Source of the DNA: Cycas panzhihuaensis
Lineage: Eukaryota; Cycadophyta
NCBI GenBank assembly: GCA_023213395.1
Contig: CM041465.1
Coordinates: forward strand, 250,177,741-250,241,740
Direction: 5' to 3'
Length of the DNA: 64,000 nt
Shown: positions 1 through 10,639 of the stretch, in pieces
How the letters are laid out: every line of letters begins with the position of its first letter
How positions within the stretch are numbered: the stretch's first letter is position 1
Made by a program: the position numbers and the translations under genes
Notes under the pieces: model-generated
Database searches by the model: none
What the model was told of the DNA's origin: nothing
Seen by the model: the letters and a program-made list of their open reading frames with translations, nothing else

Positions 1-1800
1 GAAAAGTCTCTTATCTGTTAGTTAATTGGAAAAATAACATATGAGTATATTATTTGAAGGTTAGTGACATAAATGATCAAGTGGTAGCCATTGGTCATGA
101 GGACCATGGTCTTTATAAATTGGATGCATCAAACATTACACTTGATACTACACTAGCTTACTCTGTCACACAATCTATGACAAAAGATCAACTTTGACAT
201 AATAGACTAGGCTATTTAAGGTAAGAAAATATCAAAATGATGTTTAATAAAACATGGTGTATGCGCTTCCAAAAATATCTATATCAAAGTGTCTTTGTGA
301 AGCATGTATTATGGGGACTAAACATAAACAACTTTTTCCTATAGACAACTCATTGCATGCATCACAATCTTTGCAATTAGTTCATACAGATTTATGTGGA
401 CCTATGTCCATGACATCTCTTAGAGGAGCTTTGTACTATATCACCTTCATCAATGATTTTTCATATAAAGTTGGGGTGTACTTTATCAAATATAAATTAG
501 AAGCATTAAAAAAATTCAAGGAATTCAAACTTGAGGTGAAAAATTAGTCAGAATTGTCAATCAATATATTAAGATGTGACAATGGATATGAATTTGCCTC
601 AAGAGAGTTTAATTAATTCTCTAAGGCTTATGGAATCAAAAGACAATTCATTGCTCTGCATACACCTCAACAGAATGGAGTATTTGAGTGAATGGATAAG
701 ACTTTGGCCAAGAAAGCCAAAGCAATGATACATGCAAAAGGGCTATCTCTTTCCTATTGGGCAAAAGCATTCCACATAGCTACCTATATGGCCAATAGGA
801 GTTCAGCTATAGCAATCACCGACATCACACTAGAGGAGGCTTGATTTGGCAAAAAGTCAACATTTAGCTATTTGGGGACTTTTGGGTGCACTACTTATAT
901 GCAGATTTCCCATCAACAAAAGAAATTAGATCAGAATAATCTCAAATATATTTTTCTTGGTTATGCTCTTCACAATAAAACATATAAAGCATATGATCCA
1001 ATTATCAAGAAAATACACGTTTCTAGAGATGTAATCTTTATTGAAGAAAATGAGGAGTTGGAAACTTCATCCATCAATTCTCTTTTTGCAAAAGACAAGC
1101 AAATTATTGAGAACTTCCTTCCCTTACAATCTTCTACACTATATACATCTTTTACGCCTGACGCTTCTTCATCTACTTGTGCTCCATCTACTTCAGATAC
1201 AACTTCGCTTGATCTAAGTACTTCTTTTGTTGATCAACCAGTAAAACCAGAGGATATTGAGGTTGAAGCTACATCTATAAAGAAGCCACCTAAATAGTAC
1301 ACTTAGACAGTATATGATAGTTAGATTATAGAAGGAAAATATCTATCAAAATGAGGCAATAATCAGCCAATTATACACTTATGACTGATATACTTTATGT
1401 TGATGTGACTTCCACTTTTGAAGAGGACTAGTAAAAATGAGAAGTGGAAAGTTGTCATTCATGAGGATAATCGTTCTATTAAAACTAATGGAACTTTAGA
1501 TTTGGTAAAATTGCCTTACCAGAAAAAGGCAAACAAATGTAAAATGAGACAAAGTTCTATTGAGCATCACACAACTTGATGGGTGGTCAAAGGATTCAAA
1601 CAGAAAGAAGGCATTGACTATGGAGCAATCTTTGCACTTATGACACATATGCACACCATTAAATAAAGATTGACCCAATCTACTCAATGTAAGTGGTCAA
1701 TTCATCAGATGGACATGACGAGCGCCTTCCTCAACGATGACCCTACAGTAGAGGAATATTTAAAGCAACCTCCTAGCTAGTACAACATCTTATGTCTGAT
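1..1800 (+). pseudogene. Ty1/copia pol relic (C0): integrase and start of reverse transcriptase
   Basis: This is the 3' half of a copia polyprotein; the 5' part lies outside the window. In order I read a GAG-pre-integrase segment (about 70-250), a zinc-binding CEAC motif near 295, and the integrase core. The core shows the first Asp in HTDLCGP (about 385), the second in RCDNGYEF (about 575) and the Glu after PQQNGV (about 685). The integrase tail with YIFLGYA and VSRDVIF follows (872-1050), then a Ser/Thr-rich linker and a short reverse transcriptase start (about 1430-1770) with VVKGFKQKEGIDYG and HQMDMTSAFLN. The catalytic YVDD region and RNase H are missing. Several in-frame stops (EVKN-stop, VFE-stop, EEA-stop) and a frameshift near 250 break it. 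The copia assignment rests on integrase preceding reverse transcriptase and is secure; no function remains. Confidence 0.9.
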
Positions 1801-1813
1801 TTAACATTGTAAT

Positions 1814-1826
1814 CGTTAAGGGGGGC
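1814..1826 (+). promoter_or_regulatory. Polypurine tract of C0
   Basis: A TTAAGGGGGG run sits directly after the last coding trace and before the presumed 3' LTR. In copia elements this RNase H-resistant purine tract primes plus-strand DNA synthesis. The exact end is uncertain by a few bases. Confidence 0.6.
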
Positions 1827-2330
1827 TATTAAACTTTTATGTTTAAATGTTAAGTGATGTACTTTATAATGTATTATTGTTATACTTTATGTTAGTGTGA
1901 CTTATCACTTAATGTGATAAAGTACATGCCCACATTCTTTCTAGTTGCACACTGTTGTAACTTGAAGGTTAATGTACTCTCATGCATTTGTACTCATAAG
2001 AAAGATCAAGAGTATACTTATCATTATGCAACTAGCTAGCTTGCATGTTTGACGAATTGAAACCAGTTCTCATGTATCTTGTATGAGAGTGTTGCATTGT
2101 TATGATGCTAGTCTTGTTAATCTAAGTTATTATTATTTATTTGGAGTAGGATCAATTCTTTCTTCTCCATATTTGTGTCATTCTCATGCTTGTGATCAAT
2201 GTGCCTAATGCTTGCTTATGTGTTCATCTTTATTCTTGCATAGTTAGATGCTAATCATCTTTGTATTGTAGTAGACTTTCCTCTCTTTTAGAACCTAAGG
2301 GATGTATGATTAATGCCATCATTTTCAACA
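1827..2330 (+). repeat. Probable 3' LTR of C0
   Basis: Non-coding AT-rich sequence between the polypurine tract and the point where minus-strand gypsy protease homology begins. It starts TATTAAAC (a plausible decayed TGTTAAAC) and ends TTTTCAACA, the usual TG...CA form. The partner 5' LTR is outside the window, so both boundaries are inferred. Confidence 0.5.
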
Positions 2331-4214
2331 TAACCCTGACAATTCTTCAAGAAATATATCCTTAAATTCCTATACAATTGAAAAGTCTTTAGGTATAGAC
2401 CCCTTTTATGGCCTTCCCTTGTCGATATGGAGTGTGTAAGCCCAACAACCCTTTCTCAGATACTTTTTTTGTTTGCATAACAGAAATATATTTTATAACT
2501 ATTGGAAATTGTTTTTCCTTGATTGATTATGGGCTCTCCAATGTCATTTCAACATTCCACTAATTTTTTATAATAATCAATGTTGGCACAATGATACTCC
2601 AACCACTTTAAACCAATAATAATATCATTCATACTAAGCTGAAGGCAAAATTTGAAAAGTAATATTTATTGCTCAAGTCCCCTATCTAATGGGTAGGAAG
2701 GTATGTATTATATTACCAGTCTTTTACTTCCTTTTATTATGTGTGAATCCATTTGATTTTATGAAGCTATTTTTGGAGCTTACTTGGGATGCAAATAATT
2801 ATGATTACTTCCAGAATCAATTAATATGCTAAGTTCATGTTTATCTATCTTACCATCTACTTGAATCATTAGGAATTGTGAGTCAGTGTGCTACCCTTTA
2901 ATAGTTGTATGCACATACATATTGCTTACTTCTTGAGCTTTGTTCGCTATTGTAGATTGCATTTCTACATGATGAGCTGCTCCTTCCATTGTAATCTTCT
3001 ATGGACAATTTTTGATATAATGCCCATGCTCATTACACCAATAACATATAATTTCTCCCAAGTCTCTTAAGGCTTTACCCTATGGCAAATTGGATTTTGT
3101 GTTGCCCTGGGAATAATCATGTGTCCTTCATCCTTGGATGATTTTTCGAGGTTTAAAGTTCCTCTTTGACAGCCTTAGTTTTACTTGCTTCTTCCCCTTC
3201 CAACTAATCAACCTATCCTCCACTTGTGACCATTGGGCCTTGCAACACCTATCATTGCGAATGGTCTCCTTTAGAGTTTTGGGTTCAAATATCCTAATCT
3301 TATTTTAGATGCTTTCATTTAGCCCATTGATAAACCTATGAATTTTAATTTTCTCCTCTCAAATATATGGAAAATATTAAAGCAATTCCATAAACTCCCT
3401 TTTATATTCATTGATCAATCTCCTTCATTGTTGTAGTTCATGAAAGGCCTATACTTTTTTATCATAGTACTATTCTAAAATGTATTTATGTTTGAAATAA
3501 TTTACAAATTTACTCCATTTTATATATTTTTCCTAGAAGCCTTTTGTCTTCTCATGGTGCTCCCACCACAAGGACACCTCGCCTGTCAAGTTGTACATGG
3601 CTACTCTTACTTTCTCCCTAGAATTGAAATCATTTTAGCTAAAATATTTCTCCATATTAAGTAGCTATGATTCAACTTCATCCTGCTTCTTGACTTCTAC
3701 AACTTCTTAATTGTTCTTGTGGGCTTTACACTATCTCTACCAATGCCATAGATACATCATTTTGTAGACTTTGCCTATGCCTTAGAAACTCCTCTATTTC
3801 CATATGTTCTATATTTTTATCATCATGGGCTTCTTGGGCTATTCGCATATCATCTCTTATCCTTTCCATTCTTTATTCAAATTGAGTAACCTTTTGTCTT
3901 TGAGTTTACACTTAAGTTTGGCAAGCTGCTAAGTTTTGTTCGAGGAACCCTTAACAACAACTTTTAGGTCCTACAACTTGTATAACTTTGGCAACAACTT
4001 GTCAACATTGCAATTTTACAAAATTTGGATAAACAAACAAACATTTTTTTAATCTTAAAACTTTTCTTTTTATCTTAGGTTTTCGACTAGTTTACAATTC
4101 TTTATTGGTTATATAACTCTAAACCAACAAGTTGTAAATTGGATTTCAATCAAATTTTAACAAGTTTACAAATCTAAAATTTCTTTGGAAGCTTTCTTTT
4201 CTAACATAAACTTT
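2331..4214 (-). pseudogene. Ty3/gypsy gag and protease relic, minus strand
   Basis: Reading the minus strand from about 3950 downwards gives a gypsy retrotransposon gag. There is a glutamine-rich start, the capsid motif LTGEVSLWWEHHEK near 3560, and FINGLNESI near 3320. A CCHC zinc knuckle (CYWCNEHGHYIKNC; C-X2-C-X4-H-X4-C) lies at about 3000-3045. The end of the retropepsin follows, with IIIGLKWLEYHCANID near 2580-2640. Reverse transcriptase and everything after it are absent, because the relic stops at the C0 LTR boundary. Multiple stops and frameshifts are present. The stretch from 3950 to 4214 is non-coding leader and continues at 7346 beyond the inserted element E1. Family assignment is firm; the exact ends are not. 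Confidence 0.8.
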
Positions 4215-4557
4215 TGTTAGAAGTAATATTTAATGTTGGGATAATGTTAAGTTGTCCCCTAATTCTCTTGTGTAATATTAAATTGTGTCATGAAGGTGTG
4301 CGCATGTACACACATATCTATCTAATGTCCTAGTGGTGGACATAATGGTTCTCTCATGTTATTGGATAACTATATTATGACTATGGACTATAAGTATGTG
4401 TTCATACCTAATGCCATAATTGGATATGATCATTTTCTGCTAGCTTTAGTGACTTATATGCTTTTACATATTTCATTGTTTGATTCATTTATAGTTTATA
4501 TCTTCATTCACCTTATGTTGTTACATATTATGTTATAATACATATCTTTTTCTATCA
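4215..4557 (+). repeat. 5' LTR of E1
   Basis: Begins TGTTAG and ends TATCA. It is collinear with 7003-7345 without any gap; I count about 59 substitutions in 343 positions (roughly 83% identity), which indicates an old insertion. Confidence 0.88.
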
Positions 4558-4570
4558 TGGTATTAGAGTA
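4558..4570 (+). promoter_or_regulatory. Primer-binding site of E1
   Basis: TGGTATTAGAGTA lies immediately after the 5' LTR. It matches the usual plant initiator-Met tRNA primer site TGGTATCAGAGC at all but two positions. Confidence 0.8.
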
Positions 4571-6992
4571 GGACAATGTGATCGATCATGTAGAGTAGAT
4601 TAGAGTGTGTTAAAGTTGGAAGACTGAAGAGACCTTGTGTAGAAGACTTAATCAAGGATTTAGAAGGGATTCAATGTAAAGGTTATGCTGTGAAGATGTT
4701 GAAGAGAGCCACATTCAAGATTGACAATAATCTTATTTATTAGTTTATTGCGGATAATTAATATGCATGTGTGATCCCTATATATAACATGCAGGGTCAT
4801 GAAGTACATCCACAAAAAGAGATCGCCCAAATAGGATTGATCACCCTGTAAGAGCAAAATGAGGAGTTGGTATTCCATCAGTTGAATGAGAAACAAGTGA
4901 TACTTTTTTGTGGCTTTGAAAAGTTTTGCAAGTGATTGTGTTTATAAGAAAATTTGATAGATATGTATGAACATAGGGTTTGAAGAGACAAATTTGATAA
5001 GAGGGTTTGATGGAGATTGTTGGGTGTGTAATCGAAAGTTCTATTATACAAATCTATTGTGTTGAATAGAAATAGTGGGCAACTAAGGGTTTGAATGTAA
5101 CTTGAGAGGTATATTTGTTAAATCACCATACAAAATCAGAGGTTGTAAAGCAAGAAATTTTGAGGGATAGCAGATCACAAAGGAACCTCGAGGTTGGAAA
5201 AAATGAATCATTATCAAACGAGATCCTAGGCATATTAATACGTGTTGCTATGAGGAGGGCATTGGAACAACATTGTTGAGCTAAGTGGCAACAAACTTTG
5301 GATGAATGTCTATGAAGAATCATATGTACGTATCATGGTAGTGCCTATTTACATGAAGACTGGGCATGAGGTGACTTGGGCATTTAAGAGACCAACAACT
5401 TGTCGAGGGCATGAGATATAAGAACAATTGCAATTTGTAGATTGTGAGATGAGACCCATAGCCTAAACTGTCAGAGTTCACTATTTGCTGAGTGAGAGTA
5501 GATGAGTCGTCACAAAAGATAAGAGAAAACATAGTCTTTACAAATTGTAGACCATAGACCACCATGGAAGAGAATTACAGAGCACAATCCTCTATACAAA
5601 GCCTAGAACAACCTACAATCATTCTTACCAAAGCTCGAACTAGGACAATGCAACATAATATAATGTAATATTATCATTCTATTTTATTTTCATAATTGAA
5701 TACTCAAAGAAATAAATGGTTGCTATTGAGTACTATTGGGCTGACTAATTGAGACTGTAGACAACAACATAGAGTTTTAAATTTGGGATCTTGCATGTTG
5801 ACGACAAGTAGGGAACGAGATGCCTCTTGTATGCCCACACTTACATTGAGAAAGAAATATTTTACTCTAAAATCATTCTCGATAGATGCTCAAATGACTA
5901 GAGATTGGCTTATATTTCTTAAAGGATGTGCGCTAATGGGGCAAGTAAGGTGGCATTCCTTTTCACCCAACAAGGGCAAAAGGGCATTAATTAGGATGCT
6001 ATGATTCTTTAGAAGGATTTTATTTTAGATGACTAATCTTTTATGGGGTTTTCGATAGGCATGGTCCTTACGATCACAACACAAATATCAATTGCAAAAA
6101 AACAGAGGATGGTGAATAAATTTTGATATGGTAAAACTTTTTAAGGTTAAATTTGTATTTCATTATATTGAATAAAGTGTTGAAATTTGCCTTAGCCCCT
6201 ATAGCCTCATTGGATGGTCATATAGAGTATTAACATGGCCATATGTTAAGGAGAAATAAAAGGGTACATTTTTAATCTTGTTTTGGATTTCATAAATGTA
6301 TTATTACTCTTTTATGCATAAATTTTCTATTTGAAATCATAATCAGGTACTGTTGATTGCGTTAGACAAAAGATTTCGAGATAAATGCAATAACTGGACA
6401 CTTGACATATTTCAGGGTCCAGATCATGGAGTACCATTGAGTTAAAAAGGAAAAGGTATTTTATGAGAGAGTTATTTAATGAATTTCATGAGTCACATCT
6501 TATAATTTTTTGTCAATTGCTAGTCCTTGGCAGTTATATATAGAGAATTGTTAAGAACATATATGAAGGGACCATTTATGGAGGCTTCAATATGTTGTTT
6601 AATAAATTATAAAGACTGAAAGGATCACTTGTAGAAACTTCAATGAAAGGAAGTTGTTATATTTTAGTACTCAACTAATTTGGCTGACCAGGTAGTTCGA
6701 CCTATTCCTAGAATGGTATTGAAAGATGTTGGCAAAACCATATACTTAAAAAAGTTCCCTATAAAACTAGTGGTTGTAGCATCTAGTCATCTATGTAGTT
6801 TAGTATATGGAGCTTTCTTTATATGAATGTCAGCAAGATTTGATTGGTTTAGCATTTTGAAGATACAACTTGTACAAGTTGGAGATGTTCTCCATTTGAT
6901 CCAATATATTTTGAAGGAGGAGGCAATTGTGGTGTCTACTTTCATGAATTTTAAAATAAAGGGTGAGTGTGTTCTGAGGTGATATTAAACAT

Positions 6993-7002
6993 TGTGGGGG
7001 AG
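6993..7002 (+). promoter_or_regulatory. Polypurine tract of E1
   Basis: TGTGGGGGAG abuts the TGTTA start of the 3' LTR. This is the standard plus-strand primer configuration and fixes the LTR start. Confidence 0.8.
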
Positions 7003-7345
7003 TGTTAAAAATAATATTTAATGTTGGGCTTATGTTAAGGTGTCCCTTAACTTTCTCATGTAATATTAAGTTTTGTCATGAAGGTGTGTGCATATGCATA
7101 TATGTTTGTTTAATATCCTAGTGGTGGATATAATAATGTTTTCATGTGATTAGACAATTGTGAGGTGATTATGTACTATAAGTATGTATTCATATCTAAT
7201 ACAATAATTGGATATGATCATTTCCTACCAGCTTTATTGTCTTATGTGTTTGTACATAATTCATTCTTTGATTCATTTATAGTTTATATCTTTATTCACC
7301 TCATGTTGCTATATATTATGTTATAATGCATATCTTTTTCTAACA
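7003..7345 (+). repeat. 3' LTR of E1
   Basis: Begins TGTTA and ends TAACA, a short perfect inverted terminus. Its length of 343 bp is identical to the 5' copy. Confidence 0.88.
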
Positions 7346-7443
7346 ACTTCAAATCTACTTGTTCTATTAAGTGTTTGGTAGACTTCAAACTTACTACTAG
7401 CTAAAAATATATTCTATATTTTGTTGTGAGCCATAAAAACCTA

Positions 7444-7456
7444 GGCTCTAATACCA
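7444..7456 (-). promoter_or_regulatory. Primer-binding site of the minus-strand gypsy relic
   Basis: The complement reads TGGTATTAGAGCC, a near match to the initiator-Met tRNA site. It lies upstream, in minus-strand sense, of the gypsy gag at 2.3-3.95 kb, once E1 is removed. It therefore marks the 5' LTR/leader border of that element. Confidence 0.65.
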
Positions 7457-8139
7457 TAACTGTCAAGGCCCTATTGGTCAACACAATACTTATAATAAAT
7501 ACCTACTTAACTAGGCAAGTACTAAGTTATCCAAATGAATTTATTGAAAGCTCAAGATATGTTTTATAAATTTAGTAGAAAATTTTACCTATATGATATG
7601 ACAAATTTCAGAGAACAAGGGTACTTATGCCTTTGCAAACATGTTTCTTTTGACCCAAGTAGTACATGTAATCAATACAAGTGAACATAAAATTTGCAAT
7701 TATCAAATCAAATAATATGCCAAATGTTTGAGTAAAAAAAGGGGATGAGCCAACCTGATTGCTTTGGATGGATGTATCACCCAACCTTTCACAATCCTGA
7801 AGAGGAAGTGCCCCTGAACTAGAGCACATGATATGAATACTGGAATGTTGGTAGGTCACTCTACACATAATCCCAACCTACCCCTTCAAACAAAATATGT
7901 TTTCCAAATAAAATTCAAAAAGTAAAAGTTGCTACCATCTCTTGATGTTTGCTAGAATATCATATGTATGCTTACTCTTTTGTACTTCAAACCACGTCAA
8001 GACAATGCTATATCATATATGGGTCATTGCAGTAACAATCTAAATGAACTACCTTACTATGTAAAAACATGTCCCATACCATGTAACCAATCATAAACAA
8101 GAGAGGACTCCTTACTCTCATGCATAACATAACCAAAGC

Positions 8140-8345
8140 ATAGGTGACTCTTCACTCTCATGTACAAAGAATAATTAGAGGGGACTCTCACCTTCGTGCA
8201 CAGAATAACCAAAGCATAGGGGACTCCTCACCCTTATTCATAAAGAATAATCATAGGGGACTCCTTATCCTTATGCACAAAATAACCAAAGCATAGGGGA
8301 CTCTTCACTCTTATACATAAAGAATAATCAGAGAATAGGGGACTC
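8140..8345. repeat. Degenerate short tandem repeats around ATAGGGGACTC
   Basis: At least five imperfect copies combine an AAAGAATAACCAAAGCATAGG-like core (quoted in part) with a GGGGACTC-TCACCC block, at variable spacing of about 35-70 bp. A related cluster appears again at 8610-8710. They lie inside the candidate gypsy LTR, where such arrays are common as subrepeats. Confidence 0.6.
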
Positions 8346-8609
8346 ACTCTATCCTATTACAATAAACTTGGACAACAATATAACCTAGAGAATAAAGGAC
8401 TCAATTCAACCCTATCTCAATATGTAATCATAATACCAATAAAGCAGTCCAAGAAGATTGAGACAAAAGGTCATACACATGCATATATCATAAACCAGAT
8501 AAGTTTCTACATGAGATAGTAGTAATCACCAAAATAAGTGTAGAGTGGACTCTCTCAACCCTTGTAGGAAGATAAGGATTTAGTCACTTAAAATCTTCTT
8601 TATATCAAT

Positions 8610-8715
8610 AGACATAGAAATAACCAGAGCATAGGGGACTCTTCAACCCTATCTTAGACACTAGAGGGGATTCCTCAACCCTACCTTAGATAACTGGAGG
8701 GGACCCTTCAACTCT
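8610..8715. repeat. Second cluster of GGGGACTC-type subrepeats
   Basis: Three imperfect copies of AGGGGACTCTTCAACCCTA, spaced about 40 bp apart, continue the motif of the cluster at 8.14-8.35 kb. Confidence 0.5.
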
Positions 8716-9467
8716 CTTCCAATATTCTTAAGATGATCTATTCTAGAAATGCTCTTCCAAGCTCAAGAAATATATTTAAAGAAATTGAGAATTAATTATT
8801 CAAAAGCTAATATATAACAAAGGCAATACTCAACCCTTACCTTAATTGTGCAATATCCCTTTACAAGAAGAAGAATTCTATCCAAAGTGTTCATTTGCAA
8901 TAGAAAATATGCTCTTAATCTTTTAGCTATTATAGTAAATAACATAAGTGTGAATAATTCACAAAAGTTTTATCAAAAGCTCTGAGCATCATCCTTTAAT
9001 TGTTCCATCAAAATTCAACATAGAAAGCTCTGCATAAGCTCATTAATAATTTACTAGTTACTCTAGTCTATTATAAAAATTTCTTTGTTCATCAAATGCT
9101 CCCCTTGCATCACAAAGCTCTTCGACAAAAATTAGCACACCAAAATGCATAAGCAAGCAAGAAGTGAAGAAGCAAAAAGCGTTTTTCTTTCTCACATTTT
9201 CTAATCTATACCTCCTCTAGGCTTGATTTAGTTTCCTATTATAATTGTCATTAATGCTAAGTGGGGAATTTAGACTTAGTGGTTGAAATTGTGCACATAG
9301 TGGTCCCAAAATTATGCTCACAATTGCCACTATTAGTATAACTAATAATTGCCCACTACCTATATTTCCACAATTATGTAGAGAATTTTTGGACAATCTT
9401 TGCCTATTTAGGCACTTAGTGGGCTTAAATATGAGTTGCATAGAACTAGTTTGATGTGTTTATGACA

Positions 9468-10352
9468 TTAAATGAGGTAGTTACAAGCAAATTTGTGAGG
9501 TTTTACCACCTATCTTGTGGCCAGTTTAATCTCAGAAGCTCTTCCACTAGGTTGTGAACTGTGCTCCTTTGTATTTCCCTTTGTTTTCGTTGTGGTGGAA
9601 ATGGACACCACTCATTCACTCATCTATGAGCTTGTGAGCACCATAATTTATATTCGTAGTTTTGAGGTTGGGTGCTTGAAGGACATTATTCCTTTACCTA
9701 CTTGTGGAACTGCGATCAAGGTTTCCCTATATTCCCTACATTTTGCAGCTTTAGAGTTGGGTGTATGAAGGGCCTCACCCATTTATTCATTTATGGGGTC
9801 AGAGATACTCTTCTTTTTCATTCTCTTTGCTCACAATTTTGGGGTTGGGTGATTAGGTGGTTTTGCTTACACATCCATTTGCGAGATGGTGAATAAACAT
9901 ACACTTAAAAAAAATTAACTTGAAAATCAACTTCAAAACTCTATAACTTTTTAATTTGATCTTTGTTTTTAATGTTCTTCCGATCACTGGAAAGCTAGAT
10001 ACTCATTCTTTCATTTGGTGGAATTTTCTTCTTGCAAATTATACCCCTCAATTGAATTTATAATATGTCAAGAGGTATTTTATGACTCAGTACCTATCTT
10101 TTACCCTTACACTTATTCTACCCCTTTATTCTTCTCTTGTTCATATCATGTGCTCCCCCTGCGTATGCTACTTGTCTAAAGCACTCATGTTGGCTTTAGA
10201 ATTATATAAGCCACAACAAAATAATTATATCATAAGGTGTTATAAGAAAGAGGTCCAACACCTTGAAACATATCATGACTTGAACAAATTAATTATTCTA
10301 ATATCCACAAGGTTGGTGTGTCATCATATATTGTGGAATGTAAAAAGTAACT
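9468..10352. other. Unassigned sequence with a degenerate tandem repeat
   Basis: No transposon domain or gene is recognisable. Three imperfect copies of a unit of about 90 bp, each starting near TTTTGGGGTTGGGTG, occupy roughly 9659-9895. They explain the overlapping open frames at 9517-9896, which I do not regard as genes. The frame at 10082-10354 (90 codons) has no recognised motif. Confidence 0.4.
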
Positions 10353-10505
10353 AGATGTTGCACCCCTAACACTTAGTGGAACATGGAGAAAGCTTCCACC
10401 TTGCATAGGGTGAACATAACTAGAAATAAATATTGGATGGTGCACCTCTAATATCTAATGGAGCAAGGAATAAGATTCCACCTTATATAAGGTGAACAAA
10501 CACTA
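10353..10505. repeat. 82-bp tandem duplication
   Basis: Two imperfect copies, starting near 10357 and 10439. Each carries GTTGCACC or GGTGCACC, a TTCCACCTT block and GGTGAACA. It lies just beyond the RNase H end of C1, so it may belong to that element's 3' LTR, but I could not find the LTR borders. Confidence 0.55.
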
Positions 10506-10639
10506 TGAAGTGAAGAAGACTTTACATTGGAACAACAGATAAGAAATGAAGAAAGTCTTTATGTGCATATGTATATAAGTGAGAAGTATCATGATTTAGA
10601 TGTAACCTGTGTAAGAAGTATATAAAAGTCTGATCATCT

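Larger units (their letters stand above)
4215..7345 (+). mobile_element. E1: complete non-coding LTR retrotransposon, 3131 bp
   Basis: Two 343-bp direct repeats (4215-4557 and 7003-7345) bound 2445 bp. A primer-binding site follows the first repeat and a purine tract precedes the second, so the polarity is +. The interior (4571-6992) encodes no gag, protease, integrase or reverse transcriptase that I can recognise. Its longest frames (for example 5783-6004, 73 codons) look like chance. The element sits in the leader of the minus-strand gypsy relic. The 5-bp flanks are acttt (4210-4214) and acttc (7346-7350), a target-site duplication with one transition. It would have depended on proteins from another element. 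Confidence 0.88.
7461..9467 (-). repeat. Candidate 5' LTR of the minus-strand gypsy relic
   Basis: On the + strand the segment starts TGTCAA just beyond the primer site, and a TGACA end occurs at 9463-9467. This would be an LTR of about 2 kb. It has no coding potential and contains short degenerate repeats. Because the other LTR is not visible, the far boundary is a guess; the near boundary is better supported. Confidence 0.35.

Noticed and set aside
1496-1687. Minus-strand 63-codon frame
   Set aside because: It is antisense to the C0 reverse transcriptase start.
8090-8350. CRISPR-like repeat-spacer pattern
   Set aside because: Repeats are imperfect, spacing is variable, the setting is plant LTR DNA, and no cas genes exist here.
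9517-10354. Open frames of 74-90 codons as small genes
   Set aside because: The first two overlap in different frames over a tandem repeat, and none has a recognised motif.
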